This document shows, one piece after another, positions 22,162-33,214 of a stretch of 64,000 nucleotides of DNA. Origin of the DNA: Tipula vernalis (Eukaryota > Arthropoda > Insecta > Diptera > Tipulidae); NCBI GenBank assembly GCA_958295665.1, contig OY282560.1, positions 208,986,420 through 209,050,419 of the forward strand, read 5' to 3'. Both the position numbers and the translations under genes were made by a program. Every line of letters starts with the position of its first letter. The first letter of the stretch is position 1. The notes under the pieces are model-generated. The model searched no databases and had not been told where the DNA came from. It worked only from the letters and a program-made list of their open reading frames with translations.

Positions 22162-23175
22162 ATGTGGTATTCAATCTTGGATTTGAATCGGTCCCAATTT
22201 ATAATCATATTATATTCATTGGTTTTGGTGTGTGTAATTAAGTGTAAGATGTGTGGCGGTGAATACTGAAGAAACGGTTATTATAAAAATTATTCATTTA
22301 AGTAATAAAATTTAGTATTATGGTTTCTTATGAATTAAACTTAATTTTCAGAGTAGTCTGGAAATATTTATATTAATTTTTAGGTAAAATTTATTTGTTG
22401 ATTCTCGTTACGCTTATAGTACCTAATTGAATTATTGTTAAGTCTAGGTTTTGTGGTGCTGTAGCATTATCATTTAAATCATTGTATATAATTTTATAAA
22501 CGAATTGAATGTATAACTATATATTTTCATTTTCATTTTCAGTTTCTTTTTCTAGATCGGTTATATTAATTCTGGTAGCACAATTTAAGTAATAAAATTT
22601 GGTATTATGGTGATTTATTAATTAAATTTAGTTTTCAGAATTGCCTGGGAATTTTTATATTAATTTTATTTGTTGATTCCTGATATACTTATAGTACCTA
22701 ACTGAATTATTGATGAATCTAGGATGTTATGGCACCGGAAAATTACATTTTAAATTATTTTATATAAACTCTATAAAATAATTTAATCTATGTATAATTA
22801 ATGATTTTCTTGTTTTGAATCGGCAGGAAATTTCTGATTAGTTTTAAGTAAAATTTTATGTTTAAATGGTTTTTAACGTTTATTTTAATTCATGTTGCAG
22901 TACGTAATAATTAATTAATTAGATATAGAAGGACCATGAAAAATGAAATAAGCGCTGTGTTTGTAATCTTAGCTTAGTAATTTTAATTTTTCTTAAATAT
23001 TTTATCAGGTAAATTAATGAAAGGCGGACAGGAGGAAATTACAACATTAATAATTTTTTAAGTCCTAATTTAAATTTAGGCAGTCTTGAGTATCCGGCCC
23101 TGGATTCTAGAGAAATGATCATCTAATAATGAAATTATATATTGTACTAATAATTTACTAACTATCGATCACATT

Positions 23176-23334
23176 GATGTCTGTAACCGGGTCGAGTCTG
23201 GCCCAACTAATAATCCTATCCTATCCTTCGGTTTTGTTATATGTATGTGGGTGTACTGTGTGTGCCCGGGAGTCCGGGAGATCCTGCTATAATGCTTGGC
23301 CGTACACTCTCAGTCAATCAATCAATCAATCAAT
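23176..23334 (+). repeat. Unit tail 2
   Basis: Same core and tail; the tail is (CAAT)n after GCTTGGCCGTACACTC. Confidence 0.5.
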
Positions 23335-24342
23335 AAAATGTTAATTTTTTGTAATGTGTAATATATTCTGTTTTGTCCATTAATATATTTTAATTAATTT
23401 AGTTTTAAAATACTTAAATGGATTTTTTTTTTTAAATATACTAATAAATAATCCAATTTTCAGAATAAACATAGTTCTAGAATTAATCGTTATTATACGG
23501 ATCAAAATTAATCCCGAATTTCAAATTTAAATTTTAGTTTTAATCAACCCTCCAGGATTAACAAGTAGTGAATAAGCTGTAGTTTAGAAATTGTGCTGTC
23601 CTGTGCTAACTATTTTTACTATATACTATATAATTACTAACAATTTACTCTTATCCTTCGGCTGGGGATGGATAAATGGGTGTACGATGTGTGCTCGGGA
23701 ATACTGAAGATCCGGTTATAATAATTATTCATTTAAGTAATTAAATTTGTTATTATGATGTTTATTAATTAAATTTAGTTTTCAGAGTTGTCTGGGAATT
23801 GGTATGTTAATTTTATTTGTTGATTCTTAATATAATTATAATACCTAATTAAATTATTGAATTATTAATAAATCTAGGTATTGTGGTGCTGTAATATTAT
23901 CATTTAAATCATTTTATATAAATTTTATAAAATAATTGAATTCATAATTATATATTTTCTTTTCTGGATCGGTAGGAAATTGATGATTAGTTTTAAGTAA
24001 AATTTTATGTTTAAACGGTTTAATGTTTATGTTAATTCTTGCTGCAGTAAGTAATAATTTTTAATTGGATATAAAAGGACCATTAATAAGGGAATAAGCG
24101 GTGTTATTTTAAATTTTTATTAATTATTTTATCAGGTAAATTAATAAAAGACGGTTAAGGATTAAATTACAACATTAATAATTTTTTAAGCCCTATTTTA
24201 GATTTAGGATTTAGGGAGTCCTGAGTATCCGGCCCTGGATTCCAGAGAAATGATCATCTAATAATGTAGTTAGATTGTGCTGTCTTATGCTAACCTATTT
24301 ATTATATATTGTACTAATAATTTACTAACTATCAATCGCATT

Positions 24343-24497
24343 GGTGTCTGTAACCGGGTCGAGTCTATCCCAACTAATATTCCTATCCAATGTTTCGGTT
24401 TGGTTATATGTGTGCGGGTGTACTGTGTGTGCCCGGGAGTCCGGGAGATCCTGCTATAATGCTTGGTCGCACACTCATAATCAATCATAATCAATAA
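24343..24497 (+). repeat. Unit tail 3
   Basis: Same core, tail degenerate (AATCAATCATAATCAATAAA). Confidence 0.5.
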
Positions 24498-25103
24498 ATT
24501 TTATATATTAATACTTAGTGAAGGTCCACATTTATACTTATAACTATTTTTATATTATTATTATATTTAAAGTTTAATTTCAACTTTATTTTATTTAATT
24601 TTATCTTTGTTTTGTTATAATGATGTTTTTTATAATACGGTAGAATCCGTTTATACCAAACCATGTATATAATGAACAAACGCTTATAATGATCATACAG
24701 TTTTGTCATATAGTTGTGTGCCTTGAATTTGCACGAACACCCTTTTTTTCTTATACACTACAAACAAAGTACTACGTTTATAAACGTAAATGAATATTTG
24801 ATTAAAATGTACAGCCGGCTATAGTGAACAAAATTATGTGCCTTCAGTGTTCGCTATAAGCGAATTCTACTGTAATTGTAATTATAATTATAATTTTAGC
24901 TTAGTAATTTTAGATTTTCTGAAATATTTTATCAGGTAAATTAATGACAGGCGAACAGGGGATATTACAACATTAATAATTCTTAATTTAGGTTTAGGGA
25001 GTCCTGAGAATCCGGCTTTGGATTCCAGAGAGATGATCATCTAAAAATGTAGTTAGATTGTGTTGTCTTTTGTGCCGTCTATTTACTAACTATCGATCGC
25101 ATT

Positions 25104-25236
25104 GGTGTCTGTAACCGGGTCGAGACTGTCCCTACTAATAATCCTATCCAATCCTTCGGTTTTTTTGTGTGTAAACGGGTGTACGGTGTGTGCCTGGGAG
25201 TCCGGGAGACTTGCTATAATGCTTGGCCGTACACTC

Positions 25237-25267
<31 letters not shown>
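25104..25267 (+). repeat. Unit tail 4, longest (CAAT)n tail
   Basis: Same core; ends in about seven CAAT units and runs straight into the 25-bp direct repeat at 25262. Confidence 0.5.
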
Positions 25268-25533
25268 CACACAAGTCTAAATCATGCACTTAACAAGAAA
25301 TCAATCATTTGATTTCTTTATCTATAAATAAAAATGTTGCCTGATAAATGCATCCCGGTGGATTGCATTTTCCAAAAATACACTTTTATTATTATTACAC
25401 TAAAATTGAATTCAATTAGAATTAAAATTAAAATTAAAATGTATATATGTACATATGTATATAAAGTATATACATAACACTACATAAATAAAACAAAATA
25501 AAGATAAAAATAAAATTAAATTAAATTTTTGAA

Positions 25534-25560
25534 GAGGATAGATAAAACACGTCTATCCTC
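25534..25560. repeat. Capped stem-loop, right copy (inverted)
   Basis: GAGGATAGA and TCTATCCTC form a perfect 9-bp stem around TAAAACACG, the reverse complement of the loop of the left copy. Confidence 0.65.
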
Positions 25561-25803
25561 CCTCTTTGACGCACATTTGCTCCATTAAAAAAAAAATAAA
25601 TCGGTCTTTTAATGTAGATTTATCATTTTAAATAAAAAAAAATTGTTGCTGCTCTACGTATTACAATCGCGAAATTTCTTCCACAAACTATCAACCAGAC
25701 ACTACCACACAAGGCGATTTTAACAACGTGCCAGACAATTCTGAAAATGTAACTTAAATAAAAACATTGGGTTTCTTGAAAAATAACAATTTTTTTGTTT
25801 CAG

Positions 25804-26014
25804 ATTCTTCTAAAACAAATACTGGAACAAACCATCAAGGCAAAGCTTTGTTATCTATATCAGACCAAAAATTAAGATTATTAGATCCTAACAGATCAAT
25901 ATTAGTCGACCAAACTGTGACTTATTACATAAACAAGAACCAACCAATGGGTGTTAACCGCAATGTGAAGCAATGGCTTCACAAATAGACTGCCACTTTC
26001 CGACTGAATCTGCG
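25804..26014 (+). other. Exon-like segment of unknown product
   Basis: Bounded by a pyrimidine-rich acceptor (TTTTTGTTTCAG ending 25803) and a donor (TGCG|GTAAGC at 26014/26015). One frame is open for about 60 codons with a non-repetitive composition (NRSILVDQTVTYYINKNQPM, then WLHK) and stops at 25986-25988. The 130 bp upstream of the intron-like gap is open in a Thr/Asn/Gln-rich frame, but the phases do not join. Could be the last coding exon of a gene or chance. Confidence 0.25.
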
Positions 26015-26620
26015 GTAAGCTTTACTTTTGACTCGACGTTACTTATCTCAAGTTAATGTTTACTAATTTAAACAATAATTTTTCACTGTAGTACTACAGT
26101 CATATGGAATAAGAAAAAATTAACGATACGTTTTATTTATAGCTTAAAACTTAATAAATAAACTAATAAATTTGACAGTTTTAAATAACTAAATTTTCTT
26201 ATTATTAATTAAATATTTTAACATTATTACAACAAAATAAACACTTTATTTATGTGTTGATTTACATTTCAGACAGTTTTCTTTCAAAGGAGGTGAAATC
26301 TGAAATCGGGGTAGTTATTTAGTTTTAATGAAAGTGAAAAGGCTATTGTTTCTTGTGTATCTGGTGGTTGTTTTAGTGAAAGGTACTTTTGTAGAACTTT
26401 TATTAAATGAACGATTCGCATGGATTAGGGCTTTTAATTAAGTAATAGAGGCCTATTCTATATGCTAGCCAAACCTTTGTCATCATTGTTGGCAATAGCC
26501 GATATTATTCCATGAGGGTTGAGTGCGATTTCAAAAAAAAAAAAATTTTGTAGAACTTTTATTAAATAAACGATTCGTAGTGATTAGGGTTTTTTACCTA
26601 ACTAGTATGTAATTTACTTA
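26015..26620. other. No gene seen
   Basis: AT-rich. TTTTGTAGAACTTTTATTAAAT occurs twice (about 26390 and 26550), a short direct duplication with ACGATTCG after each copy; the second is followed by the start of the octamer-type satellite. Confidence 0.4.
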
Positions 26621-26627
26621 CCGGACA

Positions 26628-27050
26628 GTTTTAAACTTTTAAACTTTCAAATTTTTGAACTTTCAAACTTTTGAACTTTTAGACTTTTGGGCTTTTGAAT
26701 TTTGAACTTTTAAACTTTCAGACTTTTGAACTTTTAAACTTTTAAACTTTTATTAGATTTTTATTAAACTTTTGTTAAAGTTTCATTAAACTTTTGTTTA
26801 ACTTTTTGTTAAACTTTTATGAAACTTTTAAAAGTTTAAAAGTTCAAAATTCAAAAGTTTAAAAGTTTAATGAAAGTTTAACAAAAGTTTAATAAAAGTT
26901 TAACAAAAGTTTAATAAAAGTCGAATAAAAGAAAGCTTAAAAGTTTAAAGGTTCAAAAGTTTAAAAATTTTAAAGTTTAAAAGTTCAAAAGTTTAAAAGT
27001 GTAAAAGTTTAAAAGTCCAAAAGTTTAAAAGTTTAAAAGTTTGAAAGTTC
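26628..27050. repeat. Degenerate AAACTTTT satellite with an inversion at about 26840
   Basis: From 26628 the plus strand is made of AACTTTTGAACTTTT-like units. Near 26840 (GAAACTTTTAAAAGTTTAAA) orientation flips, and the units continue as AAAAGTTTAAAAGTTC. The two halves are only partly matching, so this inversion is older or less exact than the one at 27345. Confidence 0.75.
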
Positions 27051-27650
27051 AAAAGTCCAAAATTTAAAAATTTAGAAGTTTAAAAGTTTAAAATTCTAAA
27101 GGTTTAAAAGTTCAAAATTTTAAAGTTTAATCAAAGTTTAACAAAAGTTTAATGGTAACAAAAGTTTAATAAAAGTTTAACAAAAGTTTAATAAACGAAC
27201 CAAAGTTTAATAAAAGTTTAATAAACGTTTAACAAAAGTTTAACAAAAGTTTAACAAAAGTTTAACAAAAGTTTCATAAAAGTTTATTAAAAATTTAACA
27301 AAAGTTTGACAAAAGTTTAACAGAAGTTTAATAACTTCTGTTAAACTTTTGTCAAACTTTTAACTTCTGTTAAACTTTTGTCAAACTTTTGTTAAATTTT
27401 TAATAAACTTTTATGAAACTTTTGTTAAACTTTTGTTAAACTTTTGTTAAACTTTTGTTAAACGTTTATTACACTTTTATTAAACTTTGGTTCGTTTATT
27501 AAACTTTTGTTAAACTTTTATTAAACTTTTGTTACTATTAAACTTTTGTTAAACTTTGATTAAACTTTAAAATTTTGAACTTTTAAACCTTTAGAATTTT
27601 AAACTTTCAAACTTCTAAACTTTTAAATTTTTGACTTTTGAACTTTTAAA
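27050..27650. repeat. Long near-perfect palindrome, arms of about 280 bp
   Basis: Left arm about 27050-27328, right arm about 27362-27645, with the centre 27329-27361. The arms follow each other unit by unit, including unique features such as AATAAACGAACCAAAG against CTTTGGTTCGTTTATT (27190s and 27480s), AATGGTAAC against GTTACTATT and TCTAAAGGTTTAAAAG against CTTTTAAACCTTTAGA. Only a few mismatches are seen apart from the outer ends. At the centre, 27333-27361 is duplicated once more as 27362-27390. Confidence 0.8.
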
Positions 27651-29470
27651 CTTTTAAACTTTTAAACTTTTAAACTTTTAAGCTTTAAAACTTTTAAACT
27701 TTTAAACTTTTAAACTTTTAAACTTTTAAACTTTTAAACTTTTAAACTTTTAAACTTTTAAACTTTTAAGCTTTAAAACTTTTAAACTTTTAAACTTTTA
27801 AACTTTTAAACTTTTAAACTTTTAAACTTTTAAACTTTTAAACTTTTAAACTTTTAAACTTTTAAACTTTTAAACTTTTAAACTTTTAAACTTTTAAACT
27901 TTTAAACTTTTAAACTTTTAAACTTTTAAACTTTTAAACTTTTAAACTTTTAAACTTTTAAACTTTTAAACTTTTAAACTTTTAAACTTTTAAACTTTTA
28001 AACTTTTAAACTTTTAAACTTTTAAACTTTTAAACTTTTAAACTTTTAAACTTTTAAACTTTTAAACTTTTAAACTTTTAAACTTTTAAACTTTTAAACT
28101 TTTAAACTTTTAAACTTTTAAACTTTTAAACTTTTAAACTTTTAAACTTTTAAACTTTTAAACTTTTAAACTTTTAAACTTTTAAACTTTTAAACTTTTA
28201 AACTTTTAAACTTTTAAACTTTTAAACTTTTAAACTTTTAAACTTTTAAACTTTTAAACTTTTAAACTTTTAAACTTTTAAACTTTTAAACTTTTAAACT
28301 TTTAAACTTTTAAACTTTTAAACTTTGAAACTTTGAAACTTTGAAACTTTTAAACTTTTAAACTTTTAAACTTTTAAACTTTTAAACTTTTAAACTTTTA
28401 AACTTTTAAACTTTTAAACTTTTAAACTTTTAAACTTTTAAACTTTTAAACTTTTAAACTTTTAAACTTTTAAACTTTTAAATTTTTAAACTTTTAAACT
28501 TTTATACTTTTAAACTTTTAAACTTTTAAACTTTTAAACTTTTAAACTTTTAAACTTTTAAACTTTTAAACTTTTAAACTTTTAAACTTTTAAACTTTTA
28601 AACTTTTAAACTTTTAAACTTTTAAACTTTTAAACTTTTAAACTTTTAAACAATTTTTATAACTTTTAAACTTTTAAACTTTTAAACTTTTAAACTTTTA
28701 AACTTTTAAACTTTTAAACTTTTAAACTTTTAAACTTTTAATCTTTTAAACTTTAAACTTTTAAACTTTTAAACTTTTAAACTCTTAAGTTTTTAAACTC
28801 TTAAACTTTTAAACTCTTAAACTTTTAAACTCTTAAACTTTTAAACTTTTAAACTTTTAAACTTTTAAACTTTTAAACTTTTAAACTTTTAAACTTTTAA
28901 ACTTTTAAACTTTTAAACTTTTAAACTTTTAAACTTTTAAACTTTTAAACTTTTAAACTTTTAAACTTTTAAACTTTTAAACTTTTAAACTTTTAAACTT
29001 TTAAACTTTTAAACTTTTAAACTTTTAAACTTTTAAACTTTTAAACTTTTAAACTTTTAAACTTTTAAACTTTTAAACTTTTAAACTTTTAAACTTTTAA
29101 ACTTTTAAACTTTTAAACTTTTAAACTTTTAAACTTTTAAACTTTTAAACTTTTAAACTTTTAAACTTTTAAACTTTTAAACTTTTAAACTTTTAAACTT
29201 TTAAACTTTTAAACTTTTAAACTTTTAAACTTTTAAACTTTTAAACTTTTAAACTTTTAAACTTTTAAACTTTTAAACTTTTAAACTTTTAAACTTTTAA
29301 ACTTTTAAACTTTTAAACTTTTAAACTTTTAAACTTTTAAACTTTTAAACTTTTAAACTTTTAAACTTTTAAACTTTTAAACTTTTAAACTTTTAAACTT
29401 TTAAACTTTTAAACTTTTAAACTTTTAAACTTTTAAACTTTTAAACTTTTAAACTTTTAAACTTTTAACT
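27640..29470. repeat. Octamer satellite (AAACTTTT)n, about 1.8 kb
   Basis: More than 200 units of AAACTTTT, almost uninterrupted, with rare variants (GAAACTTT around 28325, a CAATTTTTATAACTTTT break near 28652, AACTCTTAA around 28780). The plus strand is nearly free of G. Every unit contains TTTAAA. Confidence 0.95.
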
Positions 29471-29985
29471 TTTTAAACTTCTTAACTTTTAACTTTTTAA
29501 ACTTCTTAACTTTTAAGTTTTGGAATTTTAGACTTTTAAACTTTTACGCTTTTACACTTTTAAACTTTTAAACTTTTAGACTTTTGGCTTAAACTTTTGA
29601 ACTTTTAAAATTTTAGACTTTTGAACTTTTAATTTTTTAAACCTTTAAACTTTAAAACTTTTAACCTTTTGTTCAACTTTTATTAAACTTTTGTTAAACT
29701 TTTGATTAACTTTTATCAAACTTTTGTCAAACTTTTGTTAAATATTTAATAAACTTTTGTTAAACTTTTGTTAAACTTTTGTTAAACTTTTATTAAACTT
29801 TTTTTAAACTTTTATTAAACTTTTAGTTTTTTATTAATCTTTTAATAATTTTTTATGAAACTTTTGTTAAACTTTTGTTAAATTTTTGTTAAGCTTTTAT
29901 TAAACTTTTGTTTAACTTTTGTTAAATTTTATTTAACTTTTGTTAAACTTTTATTAAACTTTTATTCTTTTATTAAACTTTTATT
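29470..29985. repeat. Degenerate flank of the octamer satellite
   Basis: AACTTTTGTTAAACTTTTATT-like units, increasingly diverged, ending near 29985. Confidence 0.8.
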
Positions 29986-29989
29986 GTGT

Positions 29990-31540
29990 TCTTTATTATT
30001 TTTAATTATTGTGCAGTGGGATTTACACGGAATAGATTAATTAGTAATCAATTAATTAATTATCAATTTGATTTGATTTTAGAGGTATGTCTGGAATTAT
30101 CTAATAAAGTTGTAAATCTGGAATTGATCTTATATGGTTTCAGGAATTAGATGATTTAAATTTGAATTTTAAATTTAAAAAAAAAAAGTAATTGCATTAA
30201 ATTTGTGTGTTACAATTTAATTGATAATTAAGAATGGATTGGATGCAGTGAAATGTGCAGATGGGAAACCGGGCGCGGCTTCATTGTTTACCTATTATTG
30301 TTCATTATTTTAATTATTTATTATTGGACTTTTAGACCGGAGAAATAGGGCGCGAGTTTTTATTTAATTATCGTTCATTATTTAATTGTTTATTTCATTT
30401 TTATAGTTAATTTATTAACTTTAATTTAGTATGGAAAGGTTGAACGATTTAAGCTATTTAAGCAGAATGAAGTAATAAACAATTAATTATTTAATTTGGT
30501 TTTAGTGGTATTCCTGGAATTAGTTAATTAATTTCTTTGATTTCTGGCAATAGCTAGTTAAGCAGGTATTGAAAATACATTTTTTAGGGTTTCAGATTTT
30601 GGTTTTTGATTTTAGAATTTTAATTTAAAAAAAGACATTTAGTGTTTAAAATTCAAAATTTAGGATTACAATTTTTATGTATCTTGATTTTCAGGTTATA
30701 TAGTTAGTAATTAGTTTGCTGTCGTTTAATTTAGATGTTGAATTGAATTTATTTTATTTAAGGGTGCTAAGGACTAATTTTAAATAAAGAATTAATGGTG
30801 AAGTAAATTAGGTTTTGGGTTGAAATTAAATTAATTTTTATTAAAATTATATGTTTGGTATTATATGGTGTTGGTATTAGTGTTCGTATTAGTGTTAATG
30901 TTCATACTTATTGGTATTGATGTTAATGATAGTTTGGTTGAGGTTGTGGATGAACAAGGATTTTATATAGCAAATGTTTACTGTTTAAGATTTTCGATGA
31001 TAGGTATAATAACTAAGAAATTTCATCAATAATGAGCGGAGAGACATCTATTAGAACTAGTTGGAGTGTAATTATGGTTCAAAATTTTATTTCAGATGGG
31101 GTATGCTGGAGAAAGAAGAATTTAAAATAATTGATCCTTAATGTAATTAATGCCTTAAGGCTTAAAATTGAATTATGATTAATAAATGGTAATGTTATTT
31201 TTAGGGATAGGAACATCTTTATATTTGAATTTAGATTATATTATATTTATTGTTGTTTTAATATTTCTCTTAATTGTTGAAGCTACTACTTTAATATTTG
31301 AAATTATGGAGCGGTTGGACTAAGTGAGAGTAGAAATATATAACTAATTTGATTTTTGGTTTCAGAAGAACATCGAAATATATTTTATCATCAATTTTGT
31401 TAATCAGAAGTTTGGAGTATTATATAAATATAAATTCTAGTTTAAGATATTATTTCAGATCGATCAGGTTCCAACGTTTTATTATTAATATTTTAATTGT
31501 GTTGTCATTGTGCTGTCATAAAACACTAACTATCGGCTTT
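29990..31540. other. No gene seen
   Basis: AT-rich with TTAATTAATT-like segments. Composition is similar to the interior of the 21-25 kb units but I found no long shared landmark. Confidence 0.4.
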
Positions 31541-31544
31541 ATTA

Positions 31545-31879
31545 GGTGTCTGTAACTGGGCTGAGTCTGTCCTCACTAACATTCCTTTCCCATCCCTCGA
31601 TTTTGTTACATGTAAAAAGGTGTACGATGGCTGCCTGGCCAGGGGCGGATATCACACTATTAGACTTATGTGGTTATCGATGTAGCGCCTTTCTTTACGG
31701 GGTGAATATTGCTATGTTTGGCTTCATGAAAAGCTCAGTATGATGGTACATATTTCCTTGGTGAGGGAGAGTTATGGTGTCGTGTTGTAACGTGGGTATA
31801 GTGGTGTGGTATTCGCATTTATAATACGAGCTTGCTTAATGCTTGATCGTACATTGAAATCAAATCAAATCAAATCAAA
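31545..31879 (+). repeat. Diverged member of the CTGTAAC repeat family, (CAAAT)n tail
   Basis: Starts GGTGTCTGTAACTGGGCTGA, as in the 21-25 kb units, then has about 170 bp of its own sequence, then GCTTGATCGTACATTG and a tail AAATCAAATCAAATCAAA. The tail unit is 5 bp (CAAAT) instead of 4 bp (CAAT). Confidence 0.5.
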
Positions 31880-32061
31880 AGGAGGAGAAATCTGAAATCA
31901 AAAGGCCAGTTATACGATCGTTATAATAATAGAATATCAAAGCTTCGGAGTTCAACCCTTATTCCGAAACAAAAAAGATCCAAACGATCAGACTCGTTGG
32001 AATAGGTAACAACTCCAATGGTAATATTTAAAAAAATATATATTTTTATGTCTCATTCCAG

Positions 32062-32207
32062 TTTCATATAATTGTCCAGTACTTCCTTTGTTAAATGGTG
32101 ACGCTCGAATTTTATGCAATCACTTAAAATATAACAGGGATGAGTCAAATGTAGATGAAATATTTGCTAAATCTTCTGCTAATTATAGACTTAGTCAGAG
32201 CCAATAG
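32062..32207 (+). other. Exon-like open segment of unknown product
   Basis: Acceptor TCTCATTCCAG (ends 32061), then 47 open codons with ordinary composition (YNCPVLPLLNGDARILCNHL, then DEIFAKSSANYRL) ending in TAG that abuts a donor-like GTAAAC at 32208. The other two frames stop early. Resembles no family I can name. Confidence 0.28.
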
Positions 32208-32214
32208 GTAAACA

Positions 32215-33160
32215 AATGTTAAAAGTTTATTATAAGGAACAAAAATTCATTACGTCAGGTAATCAAAATACATAAATATGTTCCTTTCATTCATCAAATT
32301 AAATAATGATAATTACTTTCAGATTCACGATCTTCCATCATATTATTCTTGTTACATGCGATAGTAAAACCAAGTACAAAAAAAAGACTTCTTCTAAGCA
32401 ATTTATGATTGCCTTCGACATAGGACGCTGACGAATTTAATAAAACTCAAATACAAAATCTATCAAATCAAAAACTAAAGCTTCAATCATTTATTTTTAC
32501 TATACATAAGTGAAAATTTATATTCACACAACCAGTATTTTATTTATTGTGATAAAATTAGATTTAAATTTGTAAGTCCTCTCGCCGCTTTCCACTGCAG
32601 GTTTAAATTATTTCAAGTCTTTCATTTAGAATATCCTCTGCAATGTAAAGGCGTTTGGCAGTTCATACAAATGTTTTGAATTTGCTTATATCTAAATTAA
32701 AATAAATTAAAATCACTTATTCAAATGAATACCCGTTTTAGTTTAAAATTTAAAATTTTACATAAATTAAAAACCATATTTTATTTTTATATTTTATTTA
32801 TTTATTTATAAATCTATTTTATTTTTTAATTTAAAGTACGTGCGGTATGGTATACTTACATACTATGTGATGAATAAGATATAGCATTTTTTGAATTTCA
32901 ATAAACTAATGTTAAAATTGTTTTACTGGAAAATTTGTGTTTTATTCTATTGCCATGTAATAATTTATTTCAAAGTTATGTTGGGAATTCAATACTTTTT
33001 ACTTTTAAAACATACATATCTTGCCGTAAAGAATACCGAAGAACTATACGATTTTTATTAAGTATCCTTAGTCACCTTGGGCTATTAAGAAGTGAGAATT
33101 AGGTCAAGTTTTAAAAGTGGAACTTATTCGTAAGTTAAGGATTAACATACTATGAAAGAA
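32215..33160. other. No gene seen
   Basis: AT-rich, no recognisable frame. Confidence 0.45.
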
Positions 33161-33163
33161 ACT

Positions 33164-33211
33164 AAATTAAAGAAAATTACTTTATAATCATAAAGTAATT
33201 TTCTTTAATTT
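33164..33211. repeat. Perfect hairpin, 22-bp arms, 4-nt loop
   Basis: AAATTAAAGAAAATTACTTT plus AT, loop AATC, then the exact reverse complement. AT-rich, so stability is modest, but the match is perfect over 22 bp. Confidence 0.75.
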
Positions 33212-33214
33212 TAA

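Larger units (their letters stand above)
21473..25267 (+). repeat. Tandem units of about 1.15 kb, about 3.3 copies
   Basis: Landmarks recur in the same order. TTTTCAGA.YTGCCTGGGAA-like sequence is at 21478, 22630 and 23777. A GRAAGGCGGACAGG-like motif is at 21819, 23022, about 24150 and 24944. GGATTCCAGAGAAATGATCA is near 21900, 23103, 24237 and 25019 (slightly changed in some). CTGTAACCGGGTCGAGTCT-like sequence is at 22010, 23180, 24347 and 25108. Each unit ends in a CAAT-rich tail. Spacing between the first three is about 1145-1150 bp; the fourth is shortened at its start. One partial extra landmark lies at 22348. No coding capacity. Confidence 0.65.
20208..25590. mobile_element. Composite repeat: inverted hairpin-capped arms around tandem units
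   Basis: Two diverged inverted arms (about 20240-20565, and about 25290-25570 in reverse) share the capped stem-loop, a long AT-rich section, AATCCACCGGGATGCATTTA (left 20475-20494) and a GCATGATT inner end. They enclose tandem units of about 1.15 kb. A perfect 25-bp direct repeat (starting CAATCACACACAAG) lies at 20208-20232 and 25262-25286. No transposase or other product is seen in this 5.4 kb. It may be a non-autonomous element or two copies of one repeat family that happen to face each other. Confidence 0.5.

Noticed and set aside
21921..24494. Related small frames on both strands (about 60-109 codons) in the tandem units
   Set aside because: They recur because the DNA unit recurs; stops and length differ between units and both strands are open equally, so no sign of protein selection.
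24515..24709. 64-codon minus-strand Lys/Tyr/Asn-rich frame
   Set aside because: Composition expected from AT-rich DNA; no motif.
27640..29470. CRISPR-like array
   Set aside because: Repeat unit is 8 bp with no spacers; a simple satellite in eukaryotic DNA.
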